A stretch of 64,000 bases of DNA from Brevibacterium sp. UCMA 11754 (GCF_021532275.1 NZ_JACBOT010000001.1:1-64000), one strand, 5' to 3'; counted from the first letter of the stretch, positions 17,479 through 25,829 are shown. The notes: generated by a model not told the origin, from the sequence alone. Numbers and translations are program-made.

Positions 17479-18263
17479 TCGATCTCTTCGGACACAACGA
17501 CGTCCCGGTGCCCGAAGAGGTCCTCGCCGAACTTGCAGCAGTCTGCAAGCAGGCAAACGTCGACATGCTCGTCGTCGGCGCAGCCGCTCGGGATCTCGTC
17601 ATCCATTCCCAGCAGCAGAAAGAGCCCAGACACGCCACAGATGATATCGATATCGCTGTTGCAGTCCGCGCCGACGAACAGTTTCTCGAACTCACCGGAA
17701 CCTTTGCCCGCAGAGGCAAAGCACCTCACAAGTTCAAAGTCCTCGGAGTCGAGGTCGACATCGTTCCGTTCGGCGGCAACGAAGCCGATCGCACTGTGAC
17801 ATTCACAGACGGCAAGCTTCTCGATGTCACTGGGCTTCAAGAAGCGCACTCGACCTCCGTCTCGGTGCGCATGCCGCGAGGAACCGAATTGCAAGTTATA
17901 TCCCCTGCTGCTCTGACTGCACTCAAGATTCTCGCCTGGCATGATCGCCACACCGACAACCCCAAGGACGGACTGGGCCTCGCCGTCATCCTCAATGCGC
18001 TGTCTGAAAGACCATTCGATGATGAAGTTTGGGACGACGACGAAGCACTTGACGCTACCGATGCCGACATCATCACAGCGGCCAGTTACCACTATGCCCA
18101 CATCGCAGCCCAGCCATTCTCGCCGCACGACGGGATGGCCGTGCTCGACATCCTCCGCGATCCGGCACAGAGACAGATGCTGATCCGTCACATGCGGAAC
18201 CCGCTTGCCGGTGATCTCCTCACCGCCTATAGCCGAGGATTCGAAGCCGGCCTCAGACGATGA
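17475..18263 (+). CDS. AbiEii-like nucleotidyltransferase toxin
   Basis: 262 residues from a TTG start that overlaps the antitoxin stop (TTGA), a sign of translational coupling. The minimal nucleotidyltransferase motifs are clear: VVGAAARDL (the GS-like motif), TDDIDIAV (metal-binding acidic pair), and VEVDIVPFGG with the third acidic residue; ALTALKILAWHDR follows, as in the AbiEii/AbiGii toxin family. Such toxins transfer nucleotides, for example onto tRNA acceptor ends, and stop growth on phage infection. The next in-frame ATG would remove the first 30 residues, including the strand before the active site, so TTG is preferred. Confidence 0.8.
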   Translation: MIDLFGHNDVPVPEEVLAELAAVCKQANVDMLVVGAAARDLVIHSQQQKEPRHATDDIDIAVAVRADEQFLELTGTFARRGKAPHKFKVLGVEVDIVPFGGNEADRTVTFTDGKLLDVTGLQEAHSTSVSVRMPRGTELQVISPAALTALKILAWHDRHTDNPKDGLGLAVILNALSERPFDDEVWDDDEALDATDADIITAASYHYAHIAAQPFSPHDGMAVLDILRDPAQRQMLIRHMRNPLAGDLLTAYSRGFEAGLRR

Positions 18264-18387
18264 CGAAAGACCGCCTGTCTGCTGTTCATCCGTCCTGGCA
18301 GGCGGAATGATCCCGCCGCCAAATCAGTTGCACCTGGTGAGGGCCCCGACAGTGGGCCCGAACCCGCGAAGGAAGAAGGCAATCGCA

Positions 18388-19146
18388 ATGGCAGATTTCA
18401 CGAACAAGGTCGCGCTCGTCACTGGCGGAGGCTCCGGTCTCGGCGAAGCCATTTCCAAGGACCTCGCTGCCAGGGGCGCGAAGGTCGTCGTCACCGATAT
18501 CGACCTCGCCGCCGCACAGCGAGTCGTAGACGAGATCAGCGAGGCCGGCGGAACCGCCTCGGCGATCAAGCAGGACACCAGCGTCAAGGACGACTCCGCG
18601 AAGGTCGTGAAGTTCGCGATCGACACCTACGGCGGACTCAACTATGCCGTGAACAATGCCGGCATCGGCGGCAAGCAGGTACCAGCGGGCGAAACCGACC
18701 TGGACAACTGGGACAAGGTCATCGACGTCAATCTCAACGGCGTGCTCTACGGCATGCGCTACCAGATCCCGGCGATGCTCAAAGCCGGAGCCAAGGAATC
18801 GGCGATTGTGAACATGGCGTCTGTCCACGGCTCGGTCGCCGCGATCAACAACGGTGCCTACACCGCGGCCAAGCACGGCGTCGTCGGCATTACGAAGAAC
18901 GCCGCCGCCGAATACGGGACACAGGGGCTGCGCATCAACTCCGTGGGGCCGGGCTACATCTCGACTCCGCTGCTGGAGAGCAGCATGGATGCCGAGGCCC
19001 TCGAAGGCCTCAAGGCCAAGCACCCGCTCGGCCGTCTGGGCACCGCCGAGGAGGTCGCAAAGGTCGTGAACTTCCTACTTTCGGACGACGCCTCCTTCGT
19101 CACCGGCGCCTACTACCTCATCGACGGGGGCTATACCGCGCTCTGA
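18388..19146 (+). CDS. SDR-family oxidoreductase
   Basis: 252-residue classical short-chain dehydrogenase. TGGGSGLGEA binds the cofactor, D near residue 35 (VVVTDIDLAA) suggests NAD preference, NNAGIGG stabilises the fold and YTAAKHG carries the catalytic Tyr/Lys. The C-terminal DDASFVTGAYYLIDGGYTAL is standard for the family. GGAAGAAGG lies ahead of the ATG. The substrate is unknown; the TPP operon on the other strand ends three bases away but is convergent, so no shared transcription. Confidence 0.87.
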   Translation: MADFTNKVALVTGGGSGLGEAISKDLAARGAKVVVTDIDLAAAQRVVDEISEAGGTASAIKQDTSVKDDSAKVVKFAIDTYGGLNYAVNNAGIGGKQVPAGETDLDNWDKVIDVNLNGVLYGMRYQIPAMLKAGAKESAIVNMASVHGSVAAINNGAYTAAKHGVVGITKNAAAEYGTQGLRINSVGPGYISTPLLESSMDAEALEGLKAKHPLGRLGTAEEVAKVVNFLLSDDASFVTGAYYLIDGGYTAL

Positions 19147-19149
19147 TCC

Positions 19150-19743
19150 TCAGCTGGTTCCACTGCTGCCGACCAGTCTGGCGGTCAGCCAGGTCTGGAA
19201 GCGGTGGGCCAGGACGACTGGGTCGACGAGGAGCTTGGGGACGTCGGCCGTATTGCCGGCCTCGATGCTCGCATGCAGCAGCGTCGGCCCGGTCGTTGTC
19301 AGCAGGCGATCGAATTCGCCGCGCAGCTGAGATTCGTCCTCGGCTCGGCCGACCGTCCACCCCGCGGCTTCGGCGAGCGCGCCGAGGTCGACGTGTGAGG
19401 AGTAGGTCGGCAGGCCGGCCGTCGATCCGTACACCTGGTTATCGAGGAGGATGAGGAACAGCTTTTCGGCCCCTAGGAATCCACCGGTGGGCAGCACGTT
19501 CGGGTTCATCAGCAAGGATCCGTCGCCTTCGAGACCGATGACTTTGGGCAGGTCGGAGTCCTTCGCCGCCAGGGCGAGGCCTGTGGTGATGGAGCCGACG
19601 AGGCCCATCGAGTCGAGGACGTAGAAGTGGTTGTCCCGGTTCTCCACGGACGCCAGCTCACGGCTGGTCGCGGCACAGGTCACGACGACGGGCAATTCGG
19701 CGGTCAGTTCGTTGAGGACTTGGAGTGCTTCGATGCGCTTCAT
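19150..19743 (-). CDS. TPP-dependent decarboxylase, beta (TPP-binding) subunit
   Basis: 197 residues from ATG 19743. This is the C-terminal pyrophosphate-binding domain of a split TPP enzyme: GLEGDGSLLMNPNVLP provides the GDG...N Mg-TPP motif, and ILLDNQVYGSTAGLPT is typical of sulfopyruvate/phosphonopyruvate decarboxylase beta subunits. It begins one base after the alpha-subunit stop. Together they should decarboxylate a 3-carbon 2-oxo acid carrying a sulfonate, phosphonate or similar group. No gene for making such an acid is adjacent, so the substrate is not assigned. Confidence 0.78.
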   Translation of the reverse strand: MKRIEALQVLNELTAELPVVVTCAATSRELASVENRDNHFYVLDSMGLVGSITTGLALAAKDSDLPKVIGLEGDGSLLMNPNVLPTGGFLGAEKLFLILLDNQVYGSTAGLPTYSSHVDLGALAEAAGWTVGRAEDESQLRGEFDRLLTTTGPTLLHASIEAGNTADVPKLLVDPVVLAHRFQTWLTARLVGSSGTS

Positions 19744-19744
19744 C

Positions 19745-20299
19745 TCAGGCCACCTTCCCATCGGTGTTCCAGAAGGAACCGAGCACGACGACCGGACGGT
19801 AGGTCATACGGGCATGAACACCCGCCTCGGCGACGGTCTGCTCCCAATCCTCGGACGACGAGCGCCGATCGAGTTCGAGGACTTGGAGTCCTACCGTGCG
19901 CAGCACCGTCGGCATGGGCTGGCTGATCGAGTGGATCATCGAGTTGTACTCCCCTGGGCCGCCACGGGTGTTGGCGAAGATGAGCAGCGGCAGGTGGTAG
20001 GACATCGAGCACGTCGTCAGTGCCGTGAGGCTGTTGCCGAAGCCGTTGTCCTGCATGACGACGGCCCCGAACTTCCCCGCCAGCGGCAGTGCCCCGAGTA
20101 CGCCGATCGCTTCCTCTTCACGCGAGAGCGGCTTCACTCGCTCCGAGCTTCCGGCTCTCCCTCCATCGGCAGTGACCAGATGGTCGATGACGGGCGCGAT
20201 GGTGACCGAGGGGATGTAGCCGATGAGATCGGCGCCTGCACCCCAGATCCCATCGGCGACGGCCTGCGTATATGACTTCGCTGTCACAGCATTCCTCAT
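19745..20299 (-). CDS. TPP-dependent decarboxylase, alpha subunit
   Basis: 184 residues from ATG 20299 (MRNAVTAKSY), which overlaps the stop of the upstream gene (ATGA). The PYR-domain features are GADLIGYIPSVTIAPVIDHL, the cofactor-activating Glu in LSREEEAIGVLGALPLAGK, and MQDNGFGNSLTALTT, close to the alpha subunit of sulfopyruvate decarboxylase and the N-terminal half of phosphonopyruvate decarboxylase. It pairs with the beta subunit downstream to form the active site at the interface. Confidence 0.78.
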   Translation of the reverse strand: MRNAVTAKSYTQAVADGIWGAGADLIGYIPSVTIAPVIDHLVTADGGRAGSSERVKPLSREEEAIGVLGALPLAGKFGAVVMQDNGFGNSLTALTTCSMSYHLPLLIFANTRGGPGEYNSMIHSISQPMPTVLRTVGLQVLELDRRSSSEDWEQTVAEAGVHARMTYRPVVVLGSFWNTDGKVA

Positions 20300-20664
20300 T
20301 CCCTGTCTTCGCTGGATCGGTGCGCGGTGATGTTGATGATGTTGCCGTCGGGGTCGCGGACGAAGAATCGCGTCACGCCCCATTCCTCGGTGGTGAGCGG
20401 ATGGACGATGTCCAAGCCGCGATCAACCGCCTCGGCGTAGGCGGCATCGATGTCATCGACCTTGAGCGAGAGCACCGGGGTGATGGGAGCGGTGGCGTCC
20501 TTCGTGACGAGCTGGACGTGGGCTCCGGTCGCCGCCGAGGTGAAGCGGGCCACCCAGCCGAGGTTGAACTCCTCGATGCCCAGGCCGAGGAAATCTCCGT
20601 AGAAACCTCGGGCCGCGTCTATGTCGGAGACCGGAATGTCAGGGATGACGTCGTGGACCTTCAT
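20296..20664 (-). CDS. VOC-family (glyoxalase/dioxygenase fold) protein
   Basis: 122-residue vicinal-oxygen-chelate protein. It starts MKVHDVIPDIPVSDIDAARGFYGDFLGL and ends with WGVTRFFVRDPDGNIINITAHR, two beta-alpha-beta-beta-beta units typical of glyoxalase/bleomycin-resistance proteins. Metal ligands cannot be assigned safely; Glu in RDPDGNIINI replaces nothing obvious. It overlaps both neighbours (ATGA on each side), so it is part of a four-gene unit with the split decarboxylase. Confidence 0.83.
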   Translation of the reverse strand: MKVHDVIPDIPVSDIDAARGFYGDFLGLGIEEFNLGWVARFTSAATGAHVQLVTKDATAPITPVLSLKVDDIDAAYAEAVDRGLDIVHPLTTEEWGVTRFFVRDPDGNIINITAHRSSEDRE

Positions 20665-20999
20665 GTTCTGCCGCCTTCCGATCGAGCAGGGGGTACGAGC
20701 CCGGCCCTGATCTGCTGCACATTGTACTTGTTCTTTCCCCAGTCGAAGATCTGGAGGGGAAAGGCACAGGCGCTCCGGATGCGCACGAAAGTGCCGTCCG
20801 ATGCCTGACCGACTTGGACGGTGATCTTCTCGCCCCAGCTCCTCCACGTCGTCCTGAAAGAAGCGGACAGCACCCCCGAATGCGACATCGCAATCGCCCC
20901 GGCGGCGCCCTGCTGACTCCGCAGCACTTCGAATGCCCTCTGCCAAACATCGGCGGCGGCGATGGGGACGGTCATCGTCTCTTCATAGCTTGTGCCCAT
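20661..20999 (-). CDS. conserved small protein of unknown function
   Basis: 112-residue soluble protein without signal peptide or membrane helix. The segment TWRSWGEKITVQVG followed by CAFPLQIFDWGKNKYNVQQI looks like a conserved beta-rich fold, but I do not recognise a family with known function. It is the first gene of the overlapping operon that leads into the VOC and split TPP-decarboxylase genes; its stop overlaps the VOC start. The start ATG at 20999 is the only one that keeps the complete domain. Confidence 0.7.
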   Translation of the reverse strand: MGTSYEETMTVPIAAADVWQRAFEVLRSQQGAAGAIAMSHSGVLSASFRTTWRSWGEKITVQVGQASDGTFVRIRSACAFPLQIFDWGKNKYNVQQIRAGLVPPARSEGGRT

Positions 21000-21042
21000 G
21001 AAACCAGAGTAGCCGCGGGCTACTGTCCACGTCAGTTGATTT

Positions 21043-21576
21043 TCACCATTGGTCGTGGTCGAATACCTGGCAGAACACGCTCGTCATCGAGTCGCTGAAG
21101 AGGACGAAGACCACCTCGGCGATGGACTCCCAACGCCCGCGTTCGCGGCCGTCGACGATGACGGCGTGAGCCGCCTCGGCGACGGCCCGGGCCGACCAGC
21201 CGTAGACTCCTCCCCCGATGGCAGGAAAGGCCACCGAGGCGGCACCGAGCTCCTCGGCCACGTTGAGGCTCGATTCGAAGCAGGATTCGAGCACCTCGGG
21301 ATCGGCTTCGCCCTGGTGACGATTCGGACCGACGGTGTGGATGACCCACTTGGCCTCGAGCGCGCCGGCGGTAGTGGCGACGGCCTGACCTGCGGGAAGG
21401 CCGCGCGGGTGGCTGGTTTGGCGTACCTCTCGGCAGGCCTCGAGCAGTTCGGGTCCGGCTGCCATGTGGATGGCGCCGTCGACGCCGCCTCCGCCGAGCA
21501 GACTTGAGTTGGCGGCATTGACGATCGCGTCCACGGACTGCTCGGTGATGTCTCCCTCGAGTACCGTGATCTTCAT
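21043..21576 (-). CDS. macrodomain protein (ADP-ribose/O-acetyl-ADP-ribose binding)
   Basis: 177-residue single macrodomain. Family marks are IVNAANSSLLGGGGVDGAIHMAAG (ADP-ribose loop 1, residues about 18-42), SHPRGLPAGQAVATTAG, WVIHTVGPN and AFPAIGGGVYGW (loop 2). Bacterial members of this class remove O-acetyl-ADP-ribose or reverse ADP-ribosylation. The Asn-Ala-Ala-Asn and the GGGVYG loop are intact, so catalysis is expected. No toxin-like ADP-ribosyltransferase is adjacent. Confidence 0.9.
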   Translation of the reverse strand: MKITVLEGDITEQSVDAIVNAANSSLLGGGGVDGAIHMAAGPELLEACREVRQTSHPRGLPAGQAVATTAGALEAKWVIHTVGPNRHQGEADPEVLESCFESSLNVAEELGAASVAFPAIGGGVYGWSARAVAEAAHAVIVDGRERGRWESIAEVVFVLFSDSMTSVFCQVFDHDQW

Positions 21577-21686
21577 GGTTCGAGTCTAGTCAGCACTACG
21601 TTCCGGGAACAGTGTGCGGACGTACGATGAAGGTCATAGCCGCCTCGGCGAGGCAGACGGCCTTCTGCGGAAGGAAACGACGTACC

Positions 21687-22565
21687 ATGTGCAGACTTCT
21701 CGGCTACATCTCCCCCACTCCGGCGAGCGCAGCGGATCTCATCGGTGCCGAGGAATGTCGGCCGTGGCAGAACTTGGGCCGACTCCATGCCGATGACTGG
21801 GGCACCGCGTGGATCCGACCGGAATCTGATTCAGCCGAATCACCCCGTCCGCAGGAAACCACCTCGGGCACCTTCGACACCGGCCCCGACGTGCAGGACA
21901 CCGTGCCTCGGGGAGGACGTCTTGAAAGGTATCGCACTCCGCACGAGGGAGCCGACGACCCTCATCTCACGGAAGTCCTCACCTTCCGTCCGACGGTCGC
22001 GCGGATCACTCACTTGCGCATGGCCACGCACGGGGCCGTCGACCTCACCGAGAATTCGCACCCCTTCCTCGCCGACAACATCGCCTTGGCTCACAACGGG
22101 TCCATCCAACCGATAGAACGCCTACGCGAATACGTCACGGCTGCCGAGGCCGAGCGCATCGGCGGAACTACAGACACCGCAATCCTGTTCGCCCTCATTT
22201 TGCGACGATTGGGTCAGGGCGAACCTCTGTTCGATGCCACAATAGCGACCGTTCGGATGCTGCGGGCAGACTTCGACCATCCGGGGATCAATCTGCTCGT
22301 ACTCAATGCCGAGGAGATGATCGTCGTCCATGCGACTGCGGGAACACCGATTCCATATAAGAACTTCGGCACTTCCGGCACTGGCGGCGAACTGCCACGC
22401 GATCACAAGGACCGCTGCCACCGAATGAACTGGCAGCACTTCGAGAACGGAGCGATGATCGTGTCGTCCTCGGGCCTTGATCATAAGGGTTGGAGTCTCA
22501 TCGACCAGAACACGGCGATGCGCCTGACTGTGGCGGATGGTGCGAGGACTGTGGTGGGGGTGTGA
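21687..22565 (+). CDS. class II glutamine amidotransferase (YafJ/EgtC-like)
   Basis: 292-residue Ntn-hydrolase. I start at MCRLLGY (21687), because removal of Met exposes the catalytic Cys2; AAGGA precedes it. HADDWGTAWI, LRMATHGAVDLTENSHPF and LAHNGSI are the standard glutaminase motifs; GGTTDTAILFALIL completes the pocket. Stand-alone members include EgtC of ergothioneine synthesis, but no egtA/B/D genes are nearby, so the substrate is open. The frame upstream of 21687 is not supported by a ribosome site. Confidence 0.85.
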   Translation: MCRLLGYISPTPASAADLIGAEECRPWQNLGRLHADDWGTAWIRPESDSAESPRPQETTSGTFDTGPDVQDTVPRGGRLERYRTPHEGADDPHLTEVLTFRPTVARITHLRMATHGAVDLTENSHPFLADNIALAHNGSIQPIERLREYVTAAEAERIGGTTDTAILFALILRRLGQGEPLFDATIATVRMLRADFDHPGINLLVLNAEEMIVVHATAGTPIPYKNFGTSGTGGELPRDHKDRCHRMNWQHFENGAMIVSSSGLDHKGWSLIDQNTAMRLTVADGARTVVGV

Positions 22566-22577
22566 GGCTCAGAATAT

Positions 22578-23123
22578 TTATGTCAGGTTGCGACAGTTTC
22601 CGCCGATTCCGCCCAGCAGACCAGCGTTGCTCGCGACGGAGGCGGGCTTCGATTGCCAACCGCTTTCATGCTCGGCCACGAACGCGATCTCCAGTTCGGT
22701 TCCGAGACCGAGCAGCCCGCCGAGGAGGTTGGTGGGTACATCAGTTGTATAGGTGCCGTCACCGTTGGAAGTGGTGTTCGACGTGAGGCTGAACCCAGTC
22801 AGTGGTGCCAACACGGATCCAAGACCACGAGTAGATGCTTTGACGACGATGTCATCGAGTTGATAGCCCGCCGGCGGTTTCCAGTACACCCTAACTCGAG
22901 CCCCAAGGCCGAGGACCGATCTGAATTCGCAGGATTTGGTCAAGGCTGGTGCTGGGATCGTCGCGGCTGAAAACGACCCAGCCGATTCCTCTGAGTCAGC
23001 CCACCCGGCCATGGTCGAGCGCGCACCCGACAGGCCCAGCGCGAGCATGACGAGAGCCAGGCCAGCGATGAGGGCCTGAACTCGTCGGTTCCGAATTATC
23101 CGTAGCCTATCGTTTCGAGTCAT
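22578..23123 (-). CDS. SipW-type secreted protein (third surface protein)
   Basis: 181-residue exported protein. The N-terminus is basic (RNDRLRIIRNRRVQ), then a hydrophobic stretch and a cleavage-like region ARSTMAGWADSEESAGSFSA, which parallels the AAWTDxExAxGTF motif of the two genes upstream. The rest is beta-rich with two Cys (CEFRS, NCRNLT) that could form a disulfide. Its ATG overlaps the signal-peptidase stop by four bases, so it is made with it. Likely a matrix or fibre component; no LPxTG. Confidence 0.7.
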   Translation of the reverse strand: MTRNDRLRIIRNRRVQALIAGLALVMLALGLSGARSTMAGWADSEESAGSFSAATIPAPALTKSCEFRSVLGLGARVRVYWKPPAGYQLDDIVVKASTRGLGSVLAPLTGFSLTSNTTSNGDGTYTTDVPTNLLGGLLGLGTELEIAFVAEHESGWQSKPASVASNAGLLGGIGGNCRNLT

Positions 23124-24475
23124 GACGTTCTCCGACTACGCGTCCTGGCAACGACTGTCGAACCTGTTGCGATGAGTACGCTCGCGAAAAGCAGAATCCA
23201 CATCCATCCCTCGATGCCGGTTCGCGGGAGGTCACCGGGGGCGTCAGGATCGTCAGGACCCGGTGCTACAGGTTCACCCGGGTTCCCAGGGCCGAGTGAG
23301 ACCTCTTCTCCTTGACCAGTTGCGGTCAGACGGACTCCGCTGCGGTGGCCGGCGACCGCCTCCGCGTCGGCATTCTCATTCATCGTGACCGTCACCTGCA
23401 CTCGTCGTTTCTCATCGCTGGGCATTTCGAGCAGTCGTCGATCATTGTCGGGTGCAGCCCCGAGGTCGGTCAGCGCCGCTCGAGTAATCGGCTTCGCCGC
23501 CCCGCCGGGGCACTCGTCGATCGGCACCATCTGTGAACAGGTGCGTACGTCGACAACCAGCTCGGAGGCGATCGGCTCCGTCAGCTGTCCGGAGCCAATC
23601 TCCAACTCCACTGTCCCTGGATCCGGCGCATCAGCCCAGACATCGACAGTCCAGTCCGCGGAGGCACCCGGGCTCAGGCTGAGCATCTTCGTCTCGTCAC
23701 CAACGGCACGCATCCGCAGGTACTGCCCGCGCACCTCGGCGGTGGTGTTCTCTGCGGTGGCGCCGACTGCCGAGGCAGCGACGCCTTCAGCGGTTGCAGC
23801 CACTGGCATCGGCCCATCGATCGAGCCGAATGGACCGCTGTTGGTCGCCAGCAGCACAACCGCGACCGGCAGCACGAATGCATGCTTCGGTGAGCGGGTC
23901 ACGGCTGATTGGGCAGTGAAGTGCGCCGAAGGCTGTGCAGCCGTGGTGGCGTCCTCGCCCTTCTCCGCGAGTTCATCACCATCGTCCTTCTTCGCGTGTC
24001 GTGGCCAGAAAGCCCAGACGACGAGCAGGGAAGCTGCGATCGTGATGCCGCCGAGCAGGAATGGATTACGCATCGATTGGATGGCGGGCGCGACCCCTGG
24101 AATCGAGAACATGACCTTGCGGACGGTGTCCGCCGTGTAGGGCTCGGGGTCCTTCGCTTCGTTGGCATCGCCCTTCATCTCGAAGGTGACCTGCCCGGAC
24201 GAACTGCCAGCGTCCAAAATCGACGTCACGCGGTGGGTCACGGGAAGGACGTTCTCGCCGCGATCGGCGGTGATGATGTCTCCGACCTTCATCTCCTCGG
24301 CGGGGATCTCTTGGACGAAGGCGATCGATCCGGCTTCGATGGTCGGGCTCATCGATCCCGTCTTGAACATCATGATCGATATGTTGAAGACGAAGCTGAG
24401 GATGACGAGGACGATGCACACCGCCCCCAGTGCGGCGAGGACGTTGAGCAGTGCTCCGCCGAGCCACTTAACCAC
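23120..24475 (-). CDS. SipW-like signal peptidase I with C-terminal LPxTG anchor domain
   Basis: 451-residue membrane protein. An N-terminal helix precedes the catalytic Ser in TGSMSPTIEAG (about residue 40); VTHRV near residue 80 supplies His where classical type I peptidases use Lys, as in the SipW/ER type. A second membrane helix follows (about 140-160). The C-terminal ~270 residues are a separate extracellular part with WTVDVWADAPDPG-like beta sandwich segments and end in LPRTGIEGWMWILLF...RTRSRR, a sortase signal. It probably processes the three flanking exported proteins and may itself be anchored. The fusion is unusual. Confidence 0.82.
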   Translation of the reverse strand: MVKWLGGALLNVLAALGAVCIVLVILSFVFNISIMMFKTGSMSPTIEAGSIAFVQEIPAEEMKVGDIITADRGENVLPVTHRVTSILDAGSSSGQVTFEMKGDANEAKDPEPYTADTVRKVMFSIPGVAPAIQSMRNPFLLGGITIAASLLVVWAFWPRHAKKDDGDELAEKGEDATTAAQPSAHFTAQSAVTRSPKHAFVLPVAVVLLATNSGPFGSIDGPMPVAATAEGVAASAVGATAENTTAEVRGQYLRMRAVGDETKMLSLSPGASADWTVDVWADAPDPGTVELEIGSGQLTEPIASELVVDVRTCSQMVPIDECPGGAAKPITRAALTDLGAAPDNDRRLLEMPSDEKRRVQVTVTMNENADAEAVAGHRSGVRLTATGQGEEVSLGPGNPGEPVAPGPDDPDAPGDLPRTGIEGWMWILLFASVLIATGSTVVARTRSRRTS

Positions 24476-24477
24476 GA

Positions 24478-25209
24478 TCAGCCACCTGCCGGAACAGATT
24501 CACCGTTGAACGTCCACGTATGAGCGGCGCTCGTTCCCTGGGCAGCACTCGGAGTGGCGGTCGGTAGGACGACTTCGAAGCAGTAGGCTTGGACCGACCC
24601 TGCTGTGGAGCTGACCGTCTGCTTCGATGCGCTCGTGACAGAATTTCTCAACGGCTGTTTGGAGGCTCCCCCACCGAAGACAAAGCTCGGCGAACCGGCG
24701 AACGCCGAGGCGTCGCAGGCAGAGGCGAAGGCCTCGGCAGCCGAGGGGAAGGATTTCGTCACCGCACGGTATTCGAGATTTCCGGCAATGGTGCTCGAGG
24801 TCCCGGCTACGCCGTTGCCTGCGACCTGGATCTGACCTTTCATCGTGGTATCGGCCGTCGTCCTCACATAGGCGGGAGCGTAGACAGTCGAGCCCGGGTA
24901 CATTCCGGTGGCTTTGAAGGTCATTTCGCGGCTGTTGCTCCATGTCTTGTCGACTGACAGGTCGATTTTGAACCTGCCTGCCTCGAATGTCCCCGAGGCA
25001 GTCTCGGTATCGGTCCAGGCTGCAAGGGTTGCGGTGGCGCCGATGCCGAAGACCAGGCCTCCCGCGAGAACCGCTTTGATCCGCTGGTTGCGCAGCGCTC
25101 GACTATTCCGCGCATGAGCCCGGTTTTGCCGTCGACTGTCTGAGCGGGGCCCTGACGAGACCCGCTCAGACGGGTTGGGGTCACGCAGCGGACCCGAGGT
25201 GAACCTCAC
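24478..25209 (-). CDS. SipW-dependent secreted protein (TasA/camelysin-like), long N-terminus
   Basis: 243 residues. An Arg-rich cytoplasmic lead (RSDSRRQNRAHARNSRALRN) precedes the hydrophobic segment AVLAGGLVFGIGATATLAAW, then the cleavage-region motif WTDTETASGTFEAG shared with its neighbours. The mature part is Ser/Thr/Ala-rich with beta propensity and two Cys. TasA/camelysin proteins of this kind form extracellular fibres in Firmicutes and need SipW. The start could also be at an internal site, since the N-terminus is longer than usual. It lies two bases from the peptidase gene. Confidence 0.75.
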   Translation of the reverse strand: MRFTSGPLRDPNPSERVSSGPRSDSRRQNRAHARNSRALRNQRIKAVLAGGLVFGIGATATLAAWTDTETASGTFEAGRFKIDLSVDKTWSNSREMTFKATGMYPGSTVYAPAYVRTTADTTMKGQIQVAGNGVAGTSSTIAGNLEYRAVTKSFPSAAEAFASACDASAFAGSPSFVFGGGASKQPLRNSVTSASKQTVSSTAGSVQAYCFEVVLPTATPSAAQGTSAAHTWTFNGESVPAGG

Positions 25210-25223
25210 GGAGACCGATCTGA

Positions 25224-25829
25224 CTATTCAGCCGAGGTCGCGGTGAACTGCCACTGGGCAGTTGCGGCCTGACCCTGTGTCAGGCTGTCATCGGCGGTGA
25301 CCTGGAAGCACAGAGTGACGGGTGCACCTGCAGTGGCGTCTGCGCCGGCAGTGAGGTCAAAGCCCTGGGCGCCTGCGACAGAGCCTATGGCCGTGCCAGC
25401 AGGGACGATCGAGGTGCCGGTCGCGTCCGCACTGCAGGCGCCTGCGTTGGCGACAGAGACTATTCCGTAGGTCAGCGCCTCAGCGTTGCCGCCGCTTCCC
25501 GCAGCATTTTCGAGAACCACGCTCGCGTCATATGAGGTGTCGCCGTCGAGCCTGAGAACGAACGGTGCCGCCACGGTGTCGCCGGGGGTGAGGTTGTCGC
25601 CGCCGTCGAGGTCGAATGTCAGATTCGCCGCACCATCGGCACTGGTGTGATCGGTGAAGTCGGTGCCATTGGTGCTTCCCTGCACATTGAACGAACCGGC
25701 GCCGAAGGTCCCTTCGGCCCATTCGTTGTCCGTCCAGGCGGCCAGCGTCACCGCAGCTCCGACACCGAGAACGATGCCACCCGCGAGGATGGCCTTGAAC
25801 TTGCGAGAACGCGTCGTGGACTGCGTCAT
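25224..25829 (-). CDS. SipW-dependent secreted protein (TasA/camelysin-like)
   Basis: 201 residues from ATG 25829 (MTQSTTRSRKF), with AAGGAGTC directly upstream; longer frames from 25898 lack that support. The hydrophobic AILAGGIVLGVGAAVTLAAW leads to WTDNEWAEGTFGAGSFNVQG, the same motif as in the next gene. The mature protein is acidic and Gly/Ala/Thr-rich (STNGTDFTDHTSADGAAN). First gene of the surface locus; the upstream region is AT-rich with a 12-bp palindrome, so the operon promoter probably lies there. Confidence 0.8.
   Translation of the reverse strand: MTQSTTRSRKFKAILAGGIVLGVGAAVTLAAWTDNEWAEGTFGAGSFNVQGSTNGTDFTDHTSADGAANLTFDLDGGDNLTPGDTVAAPFVLRLDGDTSYDASVVLENAAGSGGNAEALTYGIVSVANAGACSADATGTSIVPAGTAIGSVAGAQGFDLTAGADATAGAPVTLCFQVTADDSLTQGQAATAQWQFTATSAE

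Noticed and set aside
21687-22565. Ergothioneine gene cluster from the EgtC-like amidotransferase
   Set aside because: No egtA, egtB, egtD or egtE gene lies nearby.
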